Assembly: GCF_001746755.1 (NCBI RefSeq)
Contig: NZ_MCGG01000002.1
Span: 85,199-149,198, forward strand
Reading direction: 5' to 3'
Length of the DNA: 64,000 bases
Origin: Magnetovibrio blakemorei
GTDB taxonomy: Bacteria > Pseudomonadota > Alphaproteobacteria > Rhodospirillales > Magnetovibrionaceae
Shown here: piece by piece, positions 9,663 to 18,472 of the stretch
How positions within the stretch are numbered: position 1 is the stretch's first letter
How the letters are laid out: each line of letters opens with the position of its first letter
The notes under the pieces: generated by a model
The model's input: only the letters and a program-made list of their open reading frames with translations
Database searches by the model: none
Told to the model about the DNA's origin: nothing
Translations under genes and position numbers: made by a program

Positions 9663-10721
9663 ATGCCCAAATCCGAACCCGCCAGCAGCTTTGCGCCCAC
9701 AACCCGCTTCACCCGCTTCGCGCAAGTCACCCGTTTCGCGCCGGCGAAGATCAACTTGTACCTGCACGTCACGGGGCGGCGCAGCGACGGCTATCATGAA
9801 CTCGACAGCTTGGCCGTGTTTGCTGACATCGGCGATGTCATTACCGTCAGCGCCGTTGAAGCGGGTGCGGGCTTAAGTCTCGACATCAGCGGCCCGTTTG
9901 CCGACGCCCTTTCGCCCGATGATGACAATCTGGTGATGCGCGCCGCCCGGCTGTTGGCGGCGCACACCGGCGTTCCCGCCGACGCGCACATCCAGTTGGA
10001 AAAGAATTTACCGGTTGCATCGGGAATCGGTGGCGGATCCGCAGACGCGGCGGCGACCCTCAAAGCTTTGGTCGTGTTGTGGGATATTGAACTGTCCGAC
10101 AGCGCCATTCACGGCGTTGCTCGGGACATCGCCGACACCATCGACACCGCGCGGGCCTTATCGACCCTGTTTAAAGTGTGGCGCGACGATTTGGGCTCCG
10201 ACATGCTGTTCACCCTTGGCCTGCAACTGGGCGCGGATGTTCCGGTGTGCCTGGAAGGTCGCCCGGTGTACATGGGCGGTATTGGCGAGCTGCTTGAATT
10301 GGCCCCGCACCTGCCCGTAACGTGGCTGGTGCTGGTCAATCCCGGCGTCTGCGTTTCCACCCCCGCCGTTTTTCAGGCCCGCAGAGATATGACCGAAGCG
10401 CAAGAGGACACATTCTCCCCCCCTGCGCGTTTTCACCACCATCCGCTCGACGTCGCCCATTTTGCCCGCCAACTGAGCGAACGCCACAACGACTTGATGG
10501 CCCCAGCCATTGCGCTTAGCCCCACCATTGGGGACGTCTTAAACGCGCTCGAATCCTCAGAGGGCGTCCTGCTCGCCCGCATGAGCGGCTCCGGCGCCAC
10601 CTGCTTCGCCTTGTTCGCCCACGAAAGCGAAGCCCAAGCCGCCGCCCAGTCTTTAGCCCAAGCCCATCCCCAATGGTGGGTCAAAGCGACACAAATGCTC
10701 GACGAACCGCTGCCAATGTAA
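9663..10721 (+). CDS. ispE: 4-diphosphocytidyl-2-C-methyl-D-erythritol kinase
   Basis: GHMP kinase of the MEP isoprenoid pathway, phosphorylating CDP-ME with ATP. FAPAKINLYLHVTGRR near residue 25, the ATP-binding glycine loop LPVASGIGGGSADAAATLKA and the late motif ARMSGSGATCFALF are all present. The start ATG at 9663 has GAGGTG six bases upstream. At 352 residues it is longer than the usual 280-300: there is an N-terminal extension containing a TRF repeat, and about 30 extra residues (HGVARDIADTIDTARALSTL and following) between the two halves of the kinase. The insert is in frame and the kinase motifs are intact. Confidence 0.93.
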   Translation: MPKSEPASSFAPTTRFTRFAQVTRFAPAKINLYLHVTGRRSDGYHELDSLAVFADIGDVITVSAVEAGAGLSLDISGPFADALSPDDDNLVMRAARLLAAHTGVPADAHIQLEKNLPVASGIGGGSADAAATLKALVVLWDIELSDSAIHGVARDIADTIDTARALSTLFKVWRDDLGSDMLFTLGLQLGADVPVCLEGRPVYMGGIGELLELAPHLPVTWLVLVNPGVCVSTPAVFQARRDMTEAQEDTFSPPARFHHHPLDVAHFARQLSERHNDLMAPAIALSPTIGDVLNALESSEGVLLARMSGSGATCFALFAHESEAQAAAQSLAQAHPQWWVKATQMLDEPLPM

Positions 10722-10880
10722 CCACAAAAAGGGCTGATTTCCGCGATAAATATGCAAAACAAAAGCCGTTTTGCACATTAGCTAAAGTTTTTCCCATTAC
10801 CCGCTTGCGAACCCGGCCATTACCCCTTATTTTCCCCCCCGCACCCCTTGTGACACGTTGTCCAAAGGGGACACCACGAA

Positions 10881-10955
10881 TGGGGCGTAGCCAAGTGGTA
10901 AGGCAGCGGCTTTTGATGCCGTGCACCGTAGGTTCGACTCCTACCGCCCCAGCCA
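10881..10955 (+). tRNA. tRNA-Gln (anticodon UUG)
   Basis: 75-base tRNA with encoded CCA. The acceptor stem TGGGGCG pairs with CGCCCCA, the anticodon stem GCGGC/GCCGT encloses the loop TTTTGAT with anticodon TTG, and the T-loop is GGTTCGACTCC. The discriminator base is G, as in bacterial tRNA-Gln. A terminator follows within 10 bases. It marks the left border of the accessory men block. Confidence 0.95.
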
Positions 10956-10963
10956 AAATCAGC

Positions 10964-10989
10964 AAAAGGCTCCCGAGCGGGAGCCTTTT
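10964..10989 (+). terminator. Rho-independent terminator of tRNA-Gln
   Basis: Eleven-base arms AAAAGGCTCCC and GGGAGCCTTTT enclose the loop GAGC. The 3' arm supplies the T-run, and the sequence then changes abruptly into the TGTC repeat array. Confidence 0.85.
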
Positions 10990-11060
10990 GTCATTTCCAG
11001 TTTAATTTGTCATTTCACAGCTTAGTTTGTCGTTTTCATAACTTAGTCTGTCGCAAGATT
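10989..11060 (+). repeat. Array of four phased TGTC repeats, candidate transposon end
   Basis: Four imperfect units sit at a spacing of 19-21 bp, with TGTC at 10989, 11008, 11028 and 11049. The units read TTTGTCATTTCCAG, TTTGTCATTTCACAG, TTTGTCGTTTTCATA and TCTGTCGCAAGATT, and the last two are preceded by CTTAG. The array begins exactly at the end of the tRNA-Gln terminator. Tandem sites of about 20 bp starting TGTC are typical of the ends of TnsB/TniA-type transposons (Tn7, Tn5053, Tn402). No transposase gene is in the window, so at most this is a remnant. An operator array for the men promoter is the alternative. Confidence 0.5.
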
Positions 11061-11288
11061 TGGCCAGTATCCTGATAAATCAGGGTGTTGGCCGTATTTT
11101 ATTTACAGATCAAAAATTGACCGTTTTCACAATTGAGAGTTTTCGTCGGATAACGGTTGGAGCGAATTAAATGACTAAAAATCACCAAACTCATTAGATT
11201 ACATTCCCGGTCATAAATGAAGTCGACGCATGACAAGGTCCCGTCCTTTATCGTCGACAACTCTGCATCAAGATGGCATAGGTTTCTC
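11061..11288 (+). other. AT-rich spacer with a two-part hairpin before menF
   Basis: The hairpin at 11062-11093 has an outer stem GGCCA/TGGCC and an inner stem CCTGAT-AA-ATCAGG, followed by GTATTTTATTT. It could be a terminator, or an attenuator in the men leader. Downstream to 11288 I see no gene. The sequence is much more AT-rich than the men genes that follow. Confidence 0.45.
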
Positions 11289-12689
11289 ATGGATAGTTTT
11301 CACCCATTGTTGAGCGCGCTGCTGGCCCGTTCGGATGCCGCTGCGGCGTTAATAGGCTCGGGGATTACCAGCGTCACCATGGCCCTGCCCGACGTTGGGT
11401 TTGACGGATTGCCACAGGGCCTACCCCAAGGATTGACCGATTTCATCTACTGGGCGAGCCCCGAAGATCGCCACTTCCTGCTCGGCTGCGAACAGGTGGT
11501 TTCGGTCGAGACCACGGGCCAGCGGCACATTGGTGCGCTGGCCGCCGCCTTGCAGTCGATGCAGACCAATTGGCGGCAGTTTGACCTCGACGACCTGGGC
11601 CAATCCCCAGCCCTGTTCACTGGTTTCCCCTTTGCCGCGGCAAGTGCCAACGACGCAACCGAGCACACCACGGCAGGGCTAAGCGCCTTCCTGCGCTTGC
11701 CCCTGATCACCCTCCAGCGCCAACGGGCGGTGTGCAGCCTGACCCTCAACTGGCACCGCGACAAGGGCGACGGCGAGGCCGCCAAGGCCGCCTGGCTGCA
11801 CGCCCTGCAGCGGCTTCTGATCGCCGTTTCCTCACCGATTGACGCCGCCCCCTGCGCCAATCCCCTGCGCCGCGTCTCGGCCACGCCCAACGACGCCACC
11901 TGGCTTGCCCGCGTCGGCCAAGCCACCCAAGACATCCACCAAGGACTCTTAAAAAAGGTCGTCCTGAGCCGCCACATCCACGTTGTCGCCCCGCGCCGCT
12001 TCGAACCGGCGCGGCTGTTGATCAACCTCGCCCAACGCTTTCCCAGTTGCGTTCAGATCGCCATGACCGGAGACTTCGGCGTGTTGGCGGCGGCAACCCC
12101 GGAACGGCTGATTCGCCTGAAACACGGACGACTGCACAGTGACGCCCTGGCCGGGACCTGGCGCCGCGATCCCGACGAAGGCCGCGACGCCCTGCTCGGC
12201 TTCGATCTGCAACACAGCGACAAAGCCCTGCACGAACACCAACTGGTCGTCGATGCCATCTTGCGTCGGCTCGCCCCAGTCAGCTCAGACCTCACCTATC
12301 CAGAAGAGCCCCTGCTGATGCGGTTGCGCGGCCTGCATCACTTGTGGACCCCGATTGAAGGCAAACCCGCCCGTGAAATCGGCTTGCTCGACCTCGCCGA
12401 ACGCCTGCACCCGACCCCTGCGGTCGGCGGCGCGCCCTCCGCAGCGGCCCTTGATTGGCTAGCCCGTCATGGTGAAACCCGCGACGGCCTTTATACCGGT
12501 GTGTTCGGCTGGATGACCCCCGGCGGCGATGGCGATTTGTCCGTGGTTTTGCGCTGCGCCGTGCTCAAAGACAATCACGCCCATCTATCGGCGGGGGCGG
12601 GAATTGTCGGTTCCTCCGACCCCATAGAGGAACTGGCCGAAACCGAGCTCAAACTCGCCGCCATGCTCGACGCCCTGGAGGAGGCATGA
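11289..12689 (+). CDS. menF: Isochorismate synthase (menaquinone pathway)
   Basis: 466 residues from the ATG at 11289, which has AGG six bases upstream; an in-frame ATG at 11217 has no ribosome site. It converts chorismate to isochorismate, the first committed step of menaquinone synthesis. The C-terminal chorismate-binding domain shows KKVVLSRHIHV, then LHSDALAGTWRR near residue 280, HLWTPIEG near 355, and the ending SAGAGIVGSSDPIEELAE with Mg-binding acidic residues. It could alternatively feed a siderophore, but the following genes are menD, menB and menC. It overlaps menD by ATGA. Confidence 0.9.
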   Translation: MDSFHPLLSALLARSDAAAALIGSGITSVTMALPDVGFDGLPQGLPQGLTDFIYWASPEDRHFLLGCEQVVSVETTGQRHIGALAAALQSMQTNWRQFDLDDLGQSPALFTGFPFAAASANDATEHTTAGLSAFLRLPLITLQRQRAVCSLTLNWHRDKGDGEAAKAAWLHALQRLLIAVSSPIDAAPCANPLRRVSATPNDATWLARVGQATQDIHQGLLKKVVLSRHIHVVAPRRFEPARLLINLAQRFPSCVQIAMTGDFGVLAAATPERLIRLKHGRLHSDALAGTWRRDPDEGRDALLGFDLQHSDKALHEHQLVVDAILRRLAPVSSDLTYPEEPLLMRLRGLHHLWTPIEGKPAREIGLLDLAERLHPTPAVGGAPSAAALDWLARHGETRDGLYTGVFGWMTPGGDGDLSVVLRCAVLKDNHAHLSAGAGIVGSSDPIEELAETELKLAAMLDALEEA

Positions 12690-14422
12690 TGCTGGACCAG
12701 GGACACTTGAACCTGATCTGGGCCGACGCCCTGATTAACGGCTTGGTCCAGGCCGGGGTCCGGCGCGTCGTCATCTCGCCTGGCTCGCGCTCGACGCCGT
12801 TGGTCCTCGCCGTTGCGCGCCATCCGTCAACCCGAGATTGGGTCATCGGCGACGAACGTAGCGCCGCCTATTTCGCCCTCGGCCTAAGCAAGTTGTCGGG
12901 CACGCCAGCGGCCGTGATTTGCACCTCCGGCACCGCCGTCGCCAATTGGCTGCCCGCCATCATGGAGGCCTCGGCTGCCAATGTGCCGTTAATCCTGATC
13001 AGCGCCGACCGCCCGCCCGAAGCGCGGGCAATCGGTGCCAATCAAACCACCGACCAAATCAAACTGTTCGGTGATCTGGTGCGCGCCTTTCATGAATTGC
13101 CGCCGCCCGCCGAAGACGAGATCGACACCTTGCCCGGCCTCACCGCCCGCATCGTCGATGCGGCGCTGTCGTCCCGCCCCGGCCCGGTCCACATCAACGT
13201 GCCGTTTCGCGAACCGCTGCTGCCCAAAAATGACCTCCCGCCAGCGAATAGGCGCGGTGGGCGGGCCATAACCATCCATCGCGGCGTCACCCTGCCCAGC
13301 GCCGACACCATCACCACCCTCGCCGCTGTCCTGTCGAGTGGCAAGGGGGTGATCGTCTGCGGTCCGGATCGTCTCGACGTACCCTTTGCCCACGCCGCGG
13401 TCCGCTTGGCCAACCGCGTCAACGCGCCGATCCTGGCCGATCCCCTGTCCGGCCTGCGGCGCGGCCCATGGGTCGACGACACCGTTATTGGCGGCTACGA
13501 CGGCTTTTTGCGCAGCCCTCATTTCACAGAGGCTCACCAACCGGACTGGGTACTGCGTTTCGGCGCCTATCCGGTGTCCAAGGGCCTCGGTCAGTACATG
13601 CGCATGTGCGCTACCAGCCAGCACATTGTCGTTGCCGAATATGATCAATGGCCCGACCCCGCCGGACACGCCACGCACATGATCCACGCCGACCCCCGCA
13701 GGGTTGCCGAATCGCTCACCAAGGCCATCGCCACGGGGGCAGACCTGCACTGGCTGAAGGCCTTCCAAGCGGCCGATGCGCAGGTTCGCGCGGCCCTTCC
13801 CCCCCCCTCCGCGACGGGTCTGTTCGAGGATCGCGTGGTCACCCTGCTCGCCCACCACCTGCCCGCCGATAGCTTGCTGTTCGCCGGGAACTCGATGCCC
13901 GTGCGCGAGTTGGACAGCTTCCTCAGCGTCGAGCACAAACCCTTGCGCATGACCGGCAACCGCGGCGTATCCGGGATCGACGGCAATATCGCCACCCTCC
14001 TGGGACTGGCCGCTGCCGACCCCGCAGGCGCGCCCGCGGTCGGCCTGATCGGCGATCTGACCTTCGCCCACGATAGCGCCAGCCTGCGCGCGGCCCAAGA
14101 CATCCCGGTGCTGATCGTCGTCCTCGACAACGGCGGTGGCGGCATTTTTGAATACTTGCCGCAAGCGGGCCTGGATGCGGCACTGTTCGCCCGCTACTGG
14201 CTGACCGACGACGCCCCCGACATCGCCAAAGTCTGTGCCGCCTATGAGATTGTCTGTCATCACGCCATTGACGAGGCAAGTTTGCAGCATGCCTTAAGCG
14301 CGGCCTTGCGCTCCAAAACGACGCAGGTGATCCGCGTCGTCCTCGACCGCCGGGCCAGCAACAAACGCCACCAGGACCACTGGCAGGCTTGTATCGACCC
14401 CTTTCAAGGAGACACCCCGTGA
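12686..14422 (+). CDS. menD: SEPHCHC synthase (thiamine diphosphate dependent)
   Basis: 578 residues. It joins isochorismate and 2-oxoglutarate to give 2-succinyl-5-enolpyruvyl-6-hydroxy-3-cyclohexene-1-carboxylate. The N-terminal domain has [15 protein letters not shown] with substrate-binding residues and the [12 protein letters not shown] block with the glutamate that activates thiamine diphosphate. The C-terminal domain has [17 protein letters not shown], then GDLTFAHD and [14 protein letters not shown], the cofactor and Mg site. Normal length for MenD. It overlaps both neighbours by 4 bases, showing translational coupling. Confidence 0.95.
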   Translation: MMLDQGHLNLIWADALINGLVQAGVRRVVISPGSRSTPLVLAVARHPSTRDWVIGDERSAAYFALGLSKLSGTPAAVICTSGTAVANWLPAIMEASAANVPLILISADRPPEARAIGANQTTDQIKLFGDLVRAFHELPPPAEDEIDTLPGLTARIVDAALSSRPGPVHINVPFREPLLPKNDLPPANRRGGRAITIHRGVTLPSADTITTLAAVLSSGKGVIVCGPDRLDVPFAHAAVRLANRVNAPILADPLSGLRRGPWVDDTVIGGYDGFLRSPHFTEAHQPDWVLRFGAYPVSKGLGQYMRMCATSQHIVVAEYDQWPDPAGHATHMIHADPRRVAESLTKAIATGADLHWLKAFQAADAQVRAALPPPSATGLFEDRVVTLLAHHLPADSLLFAGNSMPVRELDSFLSVEHKPLRMTGNRGVSGIDGNIATLLGLAAADPAGAPAVGLIGDLTFAHDSASLRAAQDIPVLIVVLDNGGGGIFEYLPQAGLDAALFARYWLTDDAPDIAKVCAAYEIVCHHAIDEASLQHALSAALRSKTTQVIRVVLDRRASNKRHQDHWQACIDPFQGDTP

Positions 14423-15243
14423 GCATTGCCTGGCAGGCCATCGAAAAACCCACCTTCACCGACATCACCTATCATCAAGCCGAGGGCATCGCCAAGATCA
14501 CCATCAATCGCCCACACGTTCGCAACGCCTTCCGTCCGGAGACCGTGCGCGGCATGATGGCGGCCTTCCGCCACGCCCATCTCGACAAAGACATTGGCGT
14601 TATCATTCTGACTGGCGCGGGCGAACTGGCTTTTTGTTCGGGCGGCGATCAGAAAGTGCGCGGCGATAGCGGCTATCGCGATGAAAGCGGCGAGGAAGGC
14701 CTCGACGTTCTCGAATTGCAGCGGCAAATCCGCACCCTGCCCAAGCCCGTCGTTGCCATGATCGCCGGGTACGCCATCGGCGGCGGTCATGTCTTGCACC
14801 TGTGTTGCGATCTGGCGATTGCTGCCGACAACGCCCGCTTCGGCCAAACCGGCCCCCGCGTCGGCAGCTTCGATGCGGGTCTCGGCGTCGGCTTGCTGGC
14901 GCGTATGGTCGGCCTGCGCCGGGCCAAGGAAATCTGGTTCCTGTGCCGTCAGTACGACGCCCGGCAGGCCTATGAAATGGGCTTGGTCAACACCGTGGTC
15001 GCCGTCGAGGATCTGGAGGCCGAAACCGTCGCCTGGTGCCGCGATATGCTTAAACTGTCACCCACCGCCTTGCGCTGCATGAAGGCCTCGTTCAACGCCG
15101 ACACCGATGGCGTCGCCGGTCTACAAGAACTGGCTGGCAACACCACCGGGCTGTTTTACATGACCGAGGAAGGACAGGAAGGCCGCAACGCCTATGTCGA
15201 AAAGCGCGCCCCCGATTTTTCAAGCTTCCCCCGTCGACCATAG
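14419..15243 (+). CDS. menB: 1,4-dihydroxy-2-naphthoyl-CoA synthase
   Basis: 274-residue crotonase-fold enzyme that closes the second ring, turning o-succinylbenzoyl-CoA into DHNA-CoA. I chose the GTG at 14419 because AAGGAG lies 7 bases upstream and it overlaps the menD stop as [32 protein letters not shown], the oxyanion-hole block [20 protein letters not shown] and [14 protein letters not shown] are diagnostic for MenB rather than other crotonases. The ending [20 protein letters not shown] is also typical. Confidence 0.95.
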   Translation: MSIAWQAIEKPTFTDITYHQAEGIAKITINRPHVRNAFRPETVRGMMAAFRHAHLDKDIGVIILTGAGELAFCSGGDQKVRGDSGYRDESGEEGLDVLELQRQIRTLPKPVVAMIAGYAIGGGHVLHLCCDLAIAADNARFGQTGPRVGSFDAGLGVGLLARMVGLRRAKEIWFLCRQYDARQAYEMGLVNTVVAVEDLEAETVAWCRDMLKLSPTALRCMKASFNADTDGVAGLQELAGNTTGLFYMTEEGQEGRNAYVEKRAPDFSSFPRRP

Positions 15244-15258
15244 ATCAAACCATCCGTC

Positions 15259-16233
15259 ATGCTCACCGTAATCCCCTACAGCCTGCCCCTGTTGCGTCCG
15301 TGGACGACGGCGCGGGGCGTGCTGCACACCCGCCAGGGCTGGCTGGTGCGGGTCGGTGATGCATGGGGCGACTGCGCGCCCATGGTCGAGGCCGGAACCG
15401 AGTCCCACGCTCAGGCCTGGGCGGCCTTGACCTCTTGGGACGGCGGCACCACCGAGGAACTACCCGCCGCCGCCCGCTGCGCCATCGAAAGCGTCCGCCT
15501 GCCGCATCGTTTCGGTGGTGCGGGAACGGTCCGCGTCAACGCCGCCCTCGGGGCCATCGACGACGCCCTGGCCGCCTCGATTGCCGACGCCGCCGACGCA
15601 GGCTTCCAGATCGTCAAACTCAAACTCGGCGTCCGCCCATGGGCCGAGGAACTGACCGCGCTGGAGGCCCTGAGTCTGCCCGAGGGGATGTCTTTGCGCC
15701 TCGATGTCAACGAGGCCTGGACCATGGCTCAGGCAAGCGACGCCGTTCAGCGCCTGCGCCCCCTCGCCATCGACTGTATCGAAGACCCCTTGACCGACCC
15801 ATCATGCGACGCCCTCGCCGCCCTCCAGGCGCAAACGTCGATTCCCCTCGCCGCAGATGCCTGCCTGAGCAGACTTGGTGTCGATGCCCTGATCGCCGCC
15901 AAGGCGGTTCGACGGTTGATCCTCAAGCCGATGGTCCAGGGCGGCCCCGACCGTTGCGTGGCCATCGCCGCACGGGCCAAGGCCGAGGGCATCGCTTGCA
16001 TCGTGACGACGGTCGTCGAAAGCGCCTGCGGCGTGTGGCTGGCCGCGCGCACGGCGGCGGAGATCGACCCCAGCGCAGAGCAGACCCACGGATTGGATAC
16101 GTCACGTTGGCTGTGCGAAGACACCGGCCAACCGCCGCCAATCGTACGGGGTCGCATCGCCTTAGGGGGCGGGTTTGTGCCCTTCGATGAGTTTCTTCAG
16201 AGCCCTGCGATCAGACTTGCCAAGCCGATTTAA
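15259..16233 (+). CDS. menC: o-Succinylbenzoate synthase
   Basis: 324-residue enolase-superfamily dehydratase that forms o-succinylbenzoate. KLKLG around residue 123 gives the catalytic lysine; LRLDVNEAW, CIEDPL and LAADACLS supply the three metal-binding acidic residues; a second lysine is in RLILKPMVQGG. It follows menB after 15 bp. No menH gene precedes it, so SHCHC may form by spontaneous loss of pyruvate or through a hydrolase elsewhere. The last 72 bp overlap the 3' end of menE on the other strand. Confidence 0.93.
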   Translation: MLTVIPYSLPLLRPWTTARGVLHTRQGWLVRVGDAWGDCAPMVEAGTESHAQAWAALTSWDGGTTEELPAAARCAIESVRLPHRFGGAGTVRVNAALGAIDDALAASIADAADAGFQIVKLKLGVRPWAEELTALEALSLPEGMSLRLDVNEAWTMAQASDAVQRLRPLAIDCIEDPLTDPSCDALAALQAQTSIPLAADACLSRLGVDALIAAKAVRRLILKPMVQGGPDRCVAIAARAKAEGIACIVTTVVESACGVWLAARTAAEIDPSAEQTHGLDTSRWLCEDTGQPPPIVRGRIALGGGFVPFDEFLQSPAIRLAKPI

Positions 16234-17433
16234 GGGCAGTTCGTCGACCTGAACTGCTTGGCGAGGACGGTAAGACCCGGCCAGATTTTCGCGCGCCCAG
16301 GCGAGCACCTGGGCGGGCGCAATCGTCCCCACATAGAGCGCAACCACCACGTCACCCCACGTCGGGTCCTGCGTTGCCGTGACCGCCACCCCCTCGACTC
16401 CGGGGCAATTCGACAGGGCCGCCTCAATGGCGGTGGGGTGCAGGGTTACGCCACCACTGATCAACACGTCATCGGCCCGCCCGAGGATGCTCAGCGTGCC
16501 GTCGGCCTCCACGCGGGCCACATCGCCGGTCTTGAACCAGCCGTTTTCGTCCAGTCCATCGCCGGGTCGTAAATCAGCGTTGAGGTAGCCACACATCACT
16601 GCGGGGCCGCGCACGGCGAGGCGTCCATCCCCAACAAGGGCGACCTCAAAAGAGTCGAGCGGGCGGCCAACTTGACCGGGCCGCCAGGTATCGTCGATGG
16701 TCATCAGAGTCGCCAACTGAGAACCGGTCTCGCTCATCCCGTAGGTTGGCGCGAGCGGCCATCCGGCGGCCAAGGCGCGCCCTGCTAGGGCCGGGGACAG
16801 CGCCGCCCCGCCGGTCAAAACCACGCGCAAGGCGGGTGGCGGCGGACGATCCCCGGCGGCATCGAGGAGCTGCGCCAGCATCGCCGGAACGACCGAGATG
16901 TGGCTGACCGGGTGGGCGTTGATCTCGGCCCACACATGATCGGCTTCGAATCGCTCGGCGAGCAGGACCGTCGCCCCGGCGGCGGCGGCCCGATAAAGAA
17001 TCGACAAGCCGCCGATATGACTGAGCGGCAAGGGGTTGAGCCAGATATCGCCGGGATGCAGGGGAATCCGTACGTTCGAGGCAGCGACGGCGGCGCTGAT
17101 GTTGGCTTCACTGAGCATCACCGCCTTGGGCGTGCCGGTGCTGCCCGTGGTGGCAACGATCAGGCGTACGTCTGTCGCCGCCGTGGTGGTCGCGACGGGG
17201 GCGAGCAAAGCCTCACGGAGGGGCCTGGGCAGGGTCGGGTCAAGGGCAAACAGCGCGCGTTTCGCGGCCCACGCCCCATGGACCAGGCTGACCATATCGA
17301 GACGATTCGTTTCGCCGACGACCACCTGCGCATCGCCATAGGACGCCATCACCTCCCGCCCCCGGGCGTGCAGAGTGGCGTAGGATACGGCTCGTCCGCT
17401 ATGGATCAAGGCGATGGCGTTGCTGTTGTTCAT
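16162..17433 (-). CDS. menE: o-Succinylbenzoate-CoA ligase
   Basis: 423-residue ANL-family adenylating enzyme. The ATP loop TTGSTGTPKAVMLSE, the motif PTYGMSETGSQ, the hinge GWFKTGDVARVEADG followed by GRADDVLISGG, and the C-terminal catalytic lysine in LNRLGKSDRRALKK are all present. The start ATG at 17433 (MNNSNAIALIHSG) fits the family; the frame stays open upstream but without homology. It is slightly short for MenE but complete. It is convergent with menC and overlaps it by 72 bp. The 286 bp between it and the thioesterase hold no gene I can see. Confidence 0.9.
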   Translation of the reverse strand: MNNSNAIALIHSGRAVSYATLHARGREVMASYGDAQVVVGETNRLDMVSLVHGAWAAKRALFALDPTLPRPLREALLAPVATTTAATDVRLIVATTGSTGTPKAVMLSEANISAAVAASNVRIPLHPGDIWLNPLPLSHIGGLSILYRAAAAGATVLLAERFEADHVWAEINAHPVSHISVVPAMLAQLLDAAGDRPPPPALRVVLTGGAALSPALAGRALAAGWPLAPTYGMSETGSQLATLMTIDDTWRPGQVGRPLDSFEVALVGDGRLAVRGPAVMCGYLNADLRPGDGLDENGWFKTGDVARVEADGTLSILGRADDVLISGGVTLHPTAIEAALSNCPGVEGVAVTATQDPTWGDVVVALYVGTIAPAQVLAWARENLAGSYRPRQAVQVDELPLNRLGKSDRRALKKLIEGHKPAP

Positions 17434-17719
17434 AGAATCACGACTAGACAGAGCGAAGGCGAAACTGTCGCCGGGCAGGATGGTTGAGCCAATTAAGCAC
17501 ACCCTCACCGTATGCGAAAGGGGCTCCTGCACAACGCCCTTGAGCGAAACAAAGGCCTCGCCCTTAGCCCCGCCGTTGCGGCGCAGGCGACCATGTCTGA
17601 CGTCAGCATCCCTGGGACACACGGAGACCAATGCGTAACGGAAGATTTTTGGCTCGTCGTAGAGAGTGAAAGCGAATGAAGATGAAACTAGAAATCCATA
17701 AACGAGACAGACAGCGCCG

Positions 17720-18133
17720 TCAGTCGAAACGGGCGCGGATGTCATCGGGAACGCAGACCGCCCGAATACCGCTGACGTGGGTCTCATCGATCACCACCCA
17801 ACCCCGCACCTCATGACCAATCACCGCTTCCACGCCGCCGTTGTAAATCTTATGGATGACTTTAAAGGAAGAGTTTCCCCAGCTTTCGATGGCGCTTTCC
17901 ACGGTAATCACATTGCGAAAACGTGATGGCCGCATAAACTTCGCATGTGCGTCCAAGATGGGAATGCCGAGGATGCCATGATCCTTGAACATCTGCGGAA
18001 GCTCCAACCCCACCGACGCAAAAAGTTCGGTGGTTCCGTTTTCGAACCAGCGAAAATAGTTGGGGTAGAAAACAATGTCGGCAGGATCGCAATCGCCCCA
18101 CGGCACGGTCATGTCATAACGGTTGGACTTCAT
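17720..18133 (-). CDS. 4HBT-family acyl-CoA thioesterase, candidate DHNA-CoA hydrolase
   Basis: 137-residue hot-dog fold thioesterase. PWGDCDPADIVFYPNYFRWF closely matches the active site of 4-hydroxybenzoyl-CoA thioesterase, with D16 at the place of its catalytic aspartate. Because it lies upstream of menE on the same strand, inside the men block, it may hydrolyse DHNA-CoA to DHNA, the step between MenB and MenA. That is inference from context: the sequence is equally compatible with a 4-hydroxybenzoyl-CoA substrate. A GGGGAAT stretch precedes the ATG. Confidence 0.8.
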   Translation of the reverse strand: MKSNRYDMTVPWGDCDPADIVFYPNYFRWFENGTTELFASVGLELPQMFKDHGILGIPILDAHAKFMRPSRFRNVITVESAIESWGNSSFKVIHKIYNGGVEAVIGHEVRGWVVIDETHVSGIRAVCVPDDIRARFD

Positions 18134-18134
18134 T

Positions 18135-18278
18135 TTAGGATTCCCCTCGTGCCGTTATTTGAGCATATGCGGTAGCCACAGCGCCAATGTTGGGAACAAG
18201 GTCAGCTGCGCAACGCGAATAAAGTCCGCTGTCTAAAATGGCAACGAAGGTTTCTGTCAGCTTCACACCACGCGCCAT
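18135..18278 (-). CDS. Short hypothetical ORF upstream of the thioesterase
   Basis: A 47-codon frame starting with ATG at 18278 ends one base before the thioesterase ATG, close enough for coupling. The product (begins MARGVKLTETFVAILDSG) has no family I recognise and no membrane segment. AGG lies 8 bases before the ATG. A stop codon lies a few codons upstream in frame, so it is not the tail of a longer frame. It may be a small leader gene, or debris of the rearranged region. Confidence 0.35.
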   Translation of the reverse strand: MARGVKLTETFVAILDSGLYSRCAADLVPNIGAVATAYAQITARGES

Positions 18279-18360
18279 GGAGTTAACCTGGATTATTCAT
18301 CGAAGGCTCGGTTTCGAGTTGGTGGGCATAACATCATTCCTTGTAATCGTTTAGAAAATT

Positions 18361-18386
18361 GTTGTTAAGCAGCCTTTCTTAACAAC
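18361..18386 (-). terminator. Inverted repeat, probable terminator of the nitrate assimilation operon
   Basis: Nine-base perfect arms GTTGTTAAG and CTTAACAAC enclose an 8-base loop. On the minus strand the stem is followed by AATTTTCT. It lies downstream of nasA and the sulP fragment, where the long minus-strand transcript should end. Confidence 0.5.
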
Positions 18387-18472
18387 CCCCGAAAATGCCA
18401 CGCCCGCGATGACCGATGATATCCTTCTTCCCTTCGATCTTCCAGTGGTTCGCCGCAACATTTTCATCATCA

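Noticed and set aside
12989..14290. 433-codon frame antisense to menD
   Set aside because: It is the shadow of a high-G+C gene; its translation is rich in G, R and D repeats without any family motif, while menD has all expected motifs.
18230..18258. Two TGTC words that might be the other end of the transposon
   Set aside because: They are 25 bp apart, in the same orientation as the left array rather than inverted, and the surrounding bases do not match the unit.
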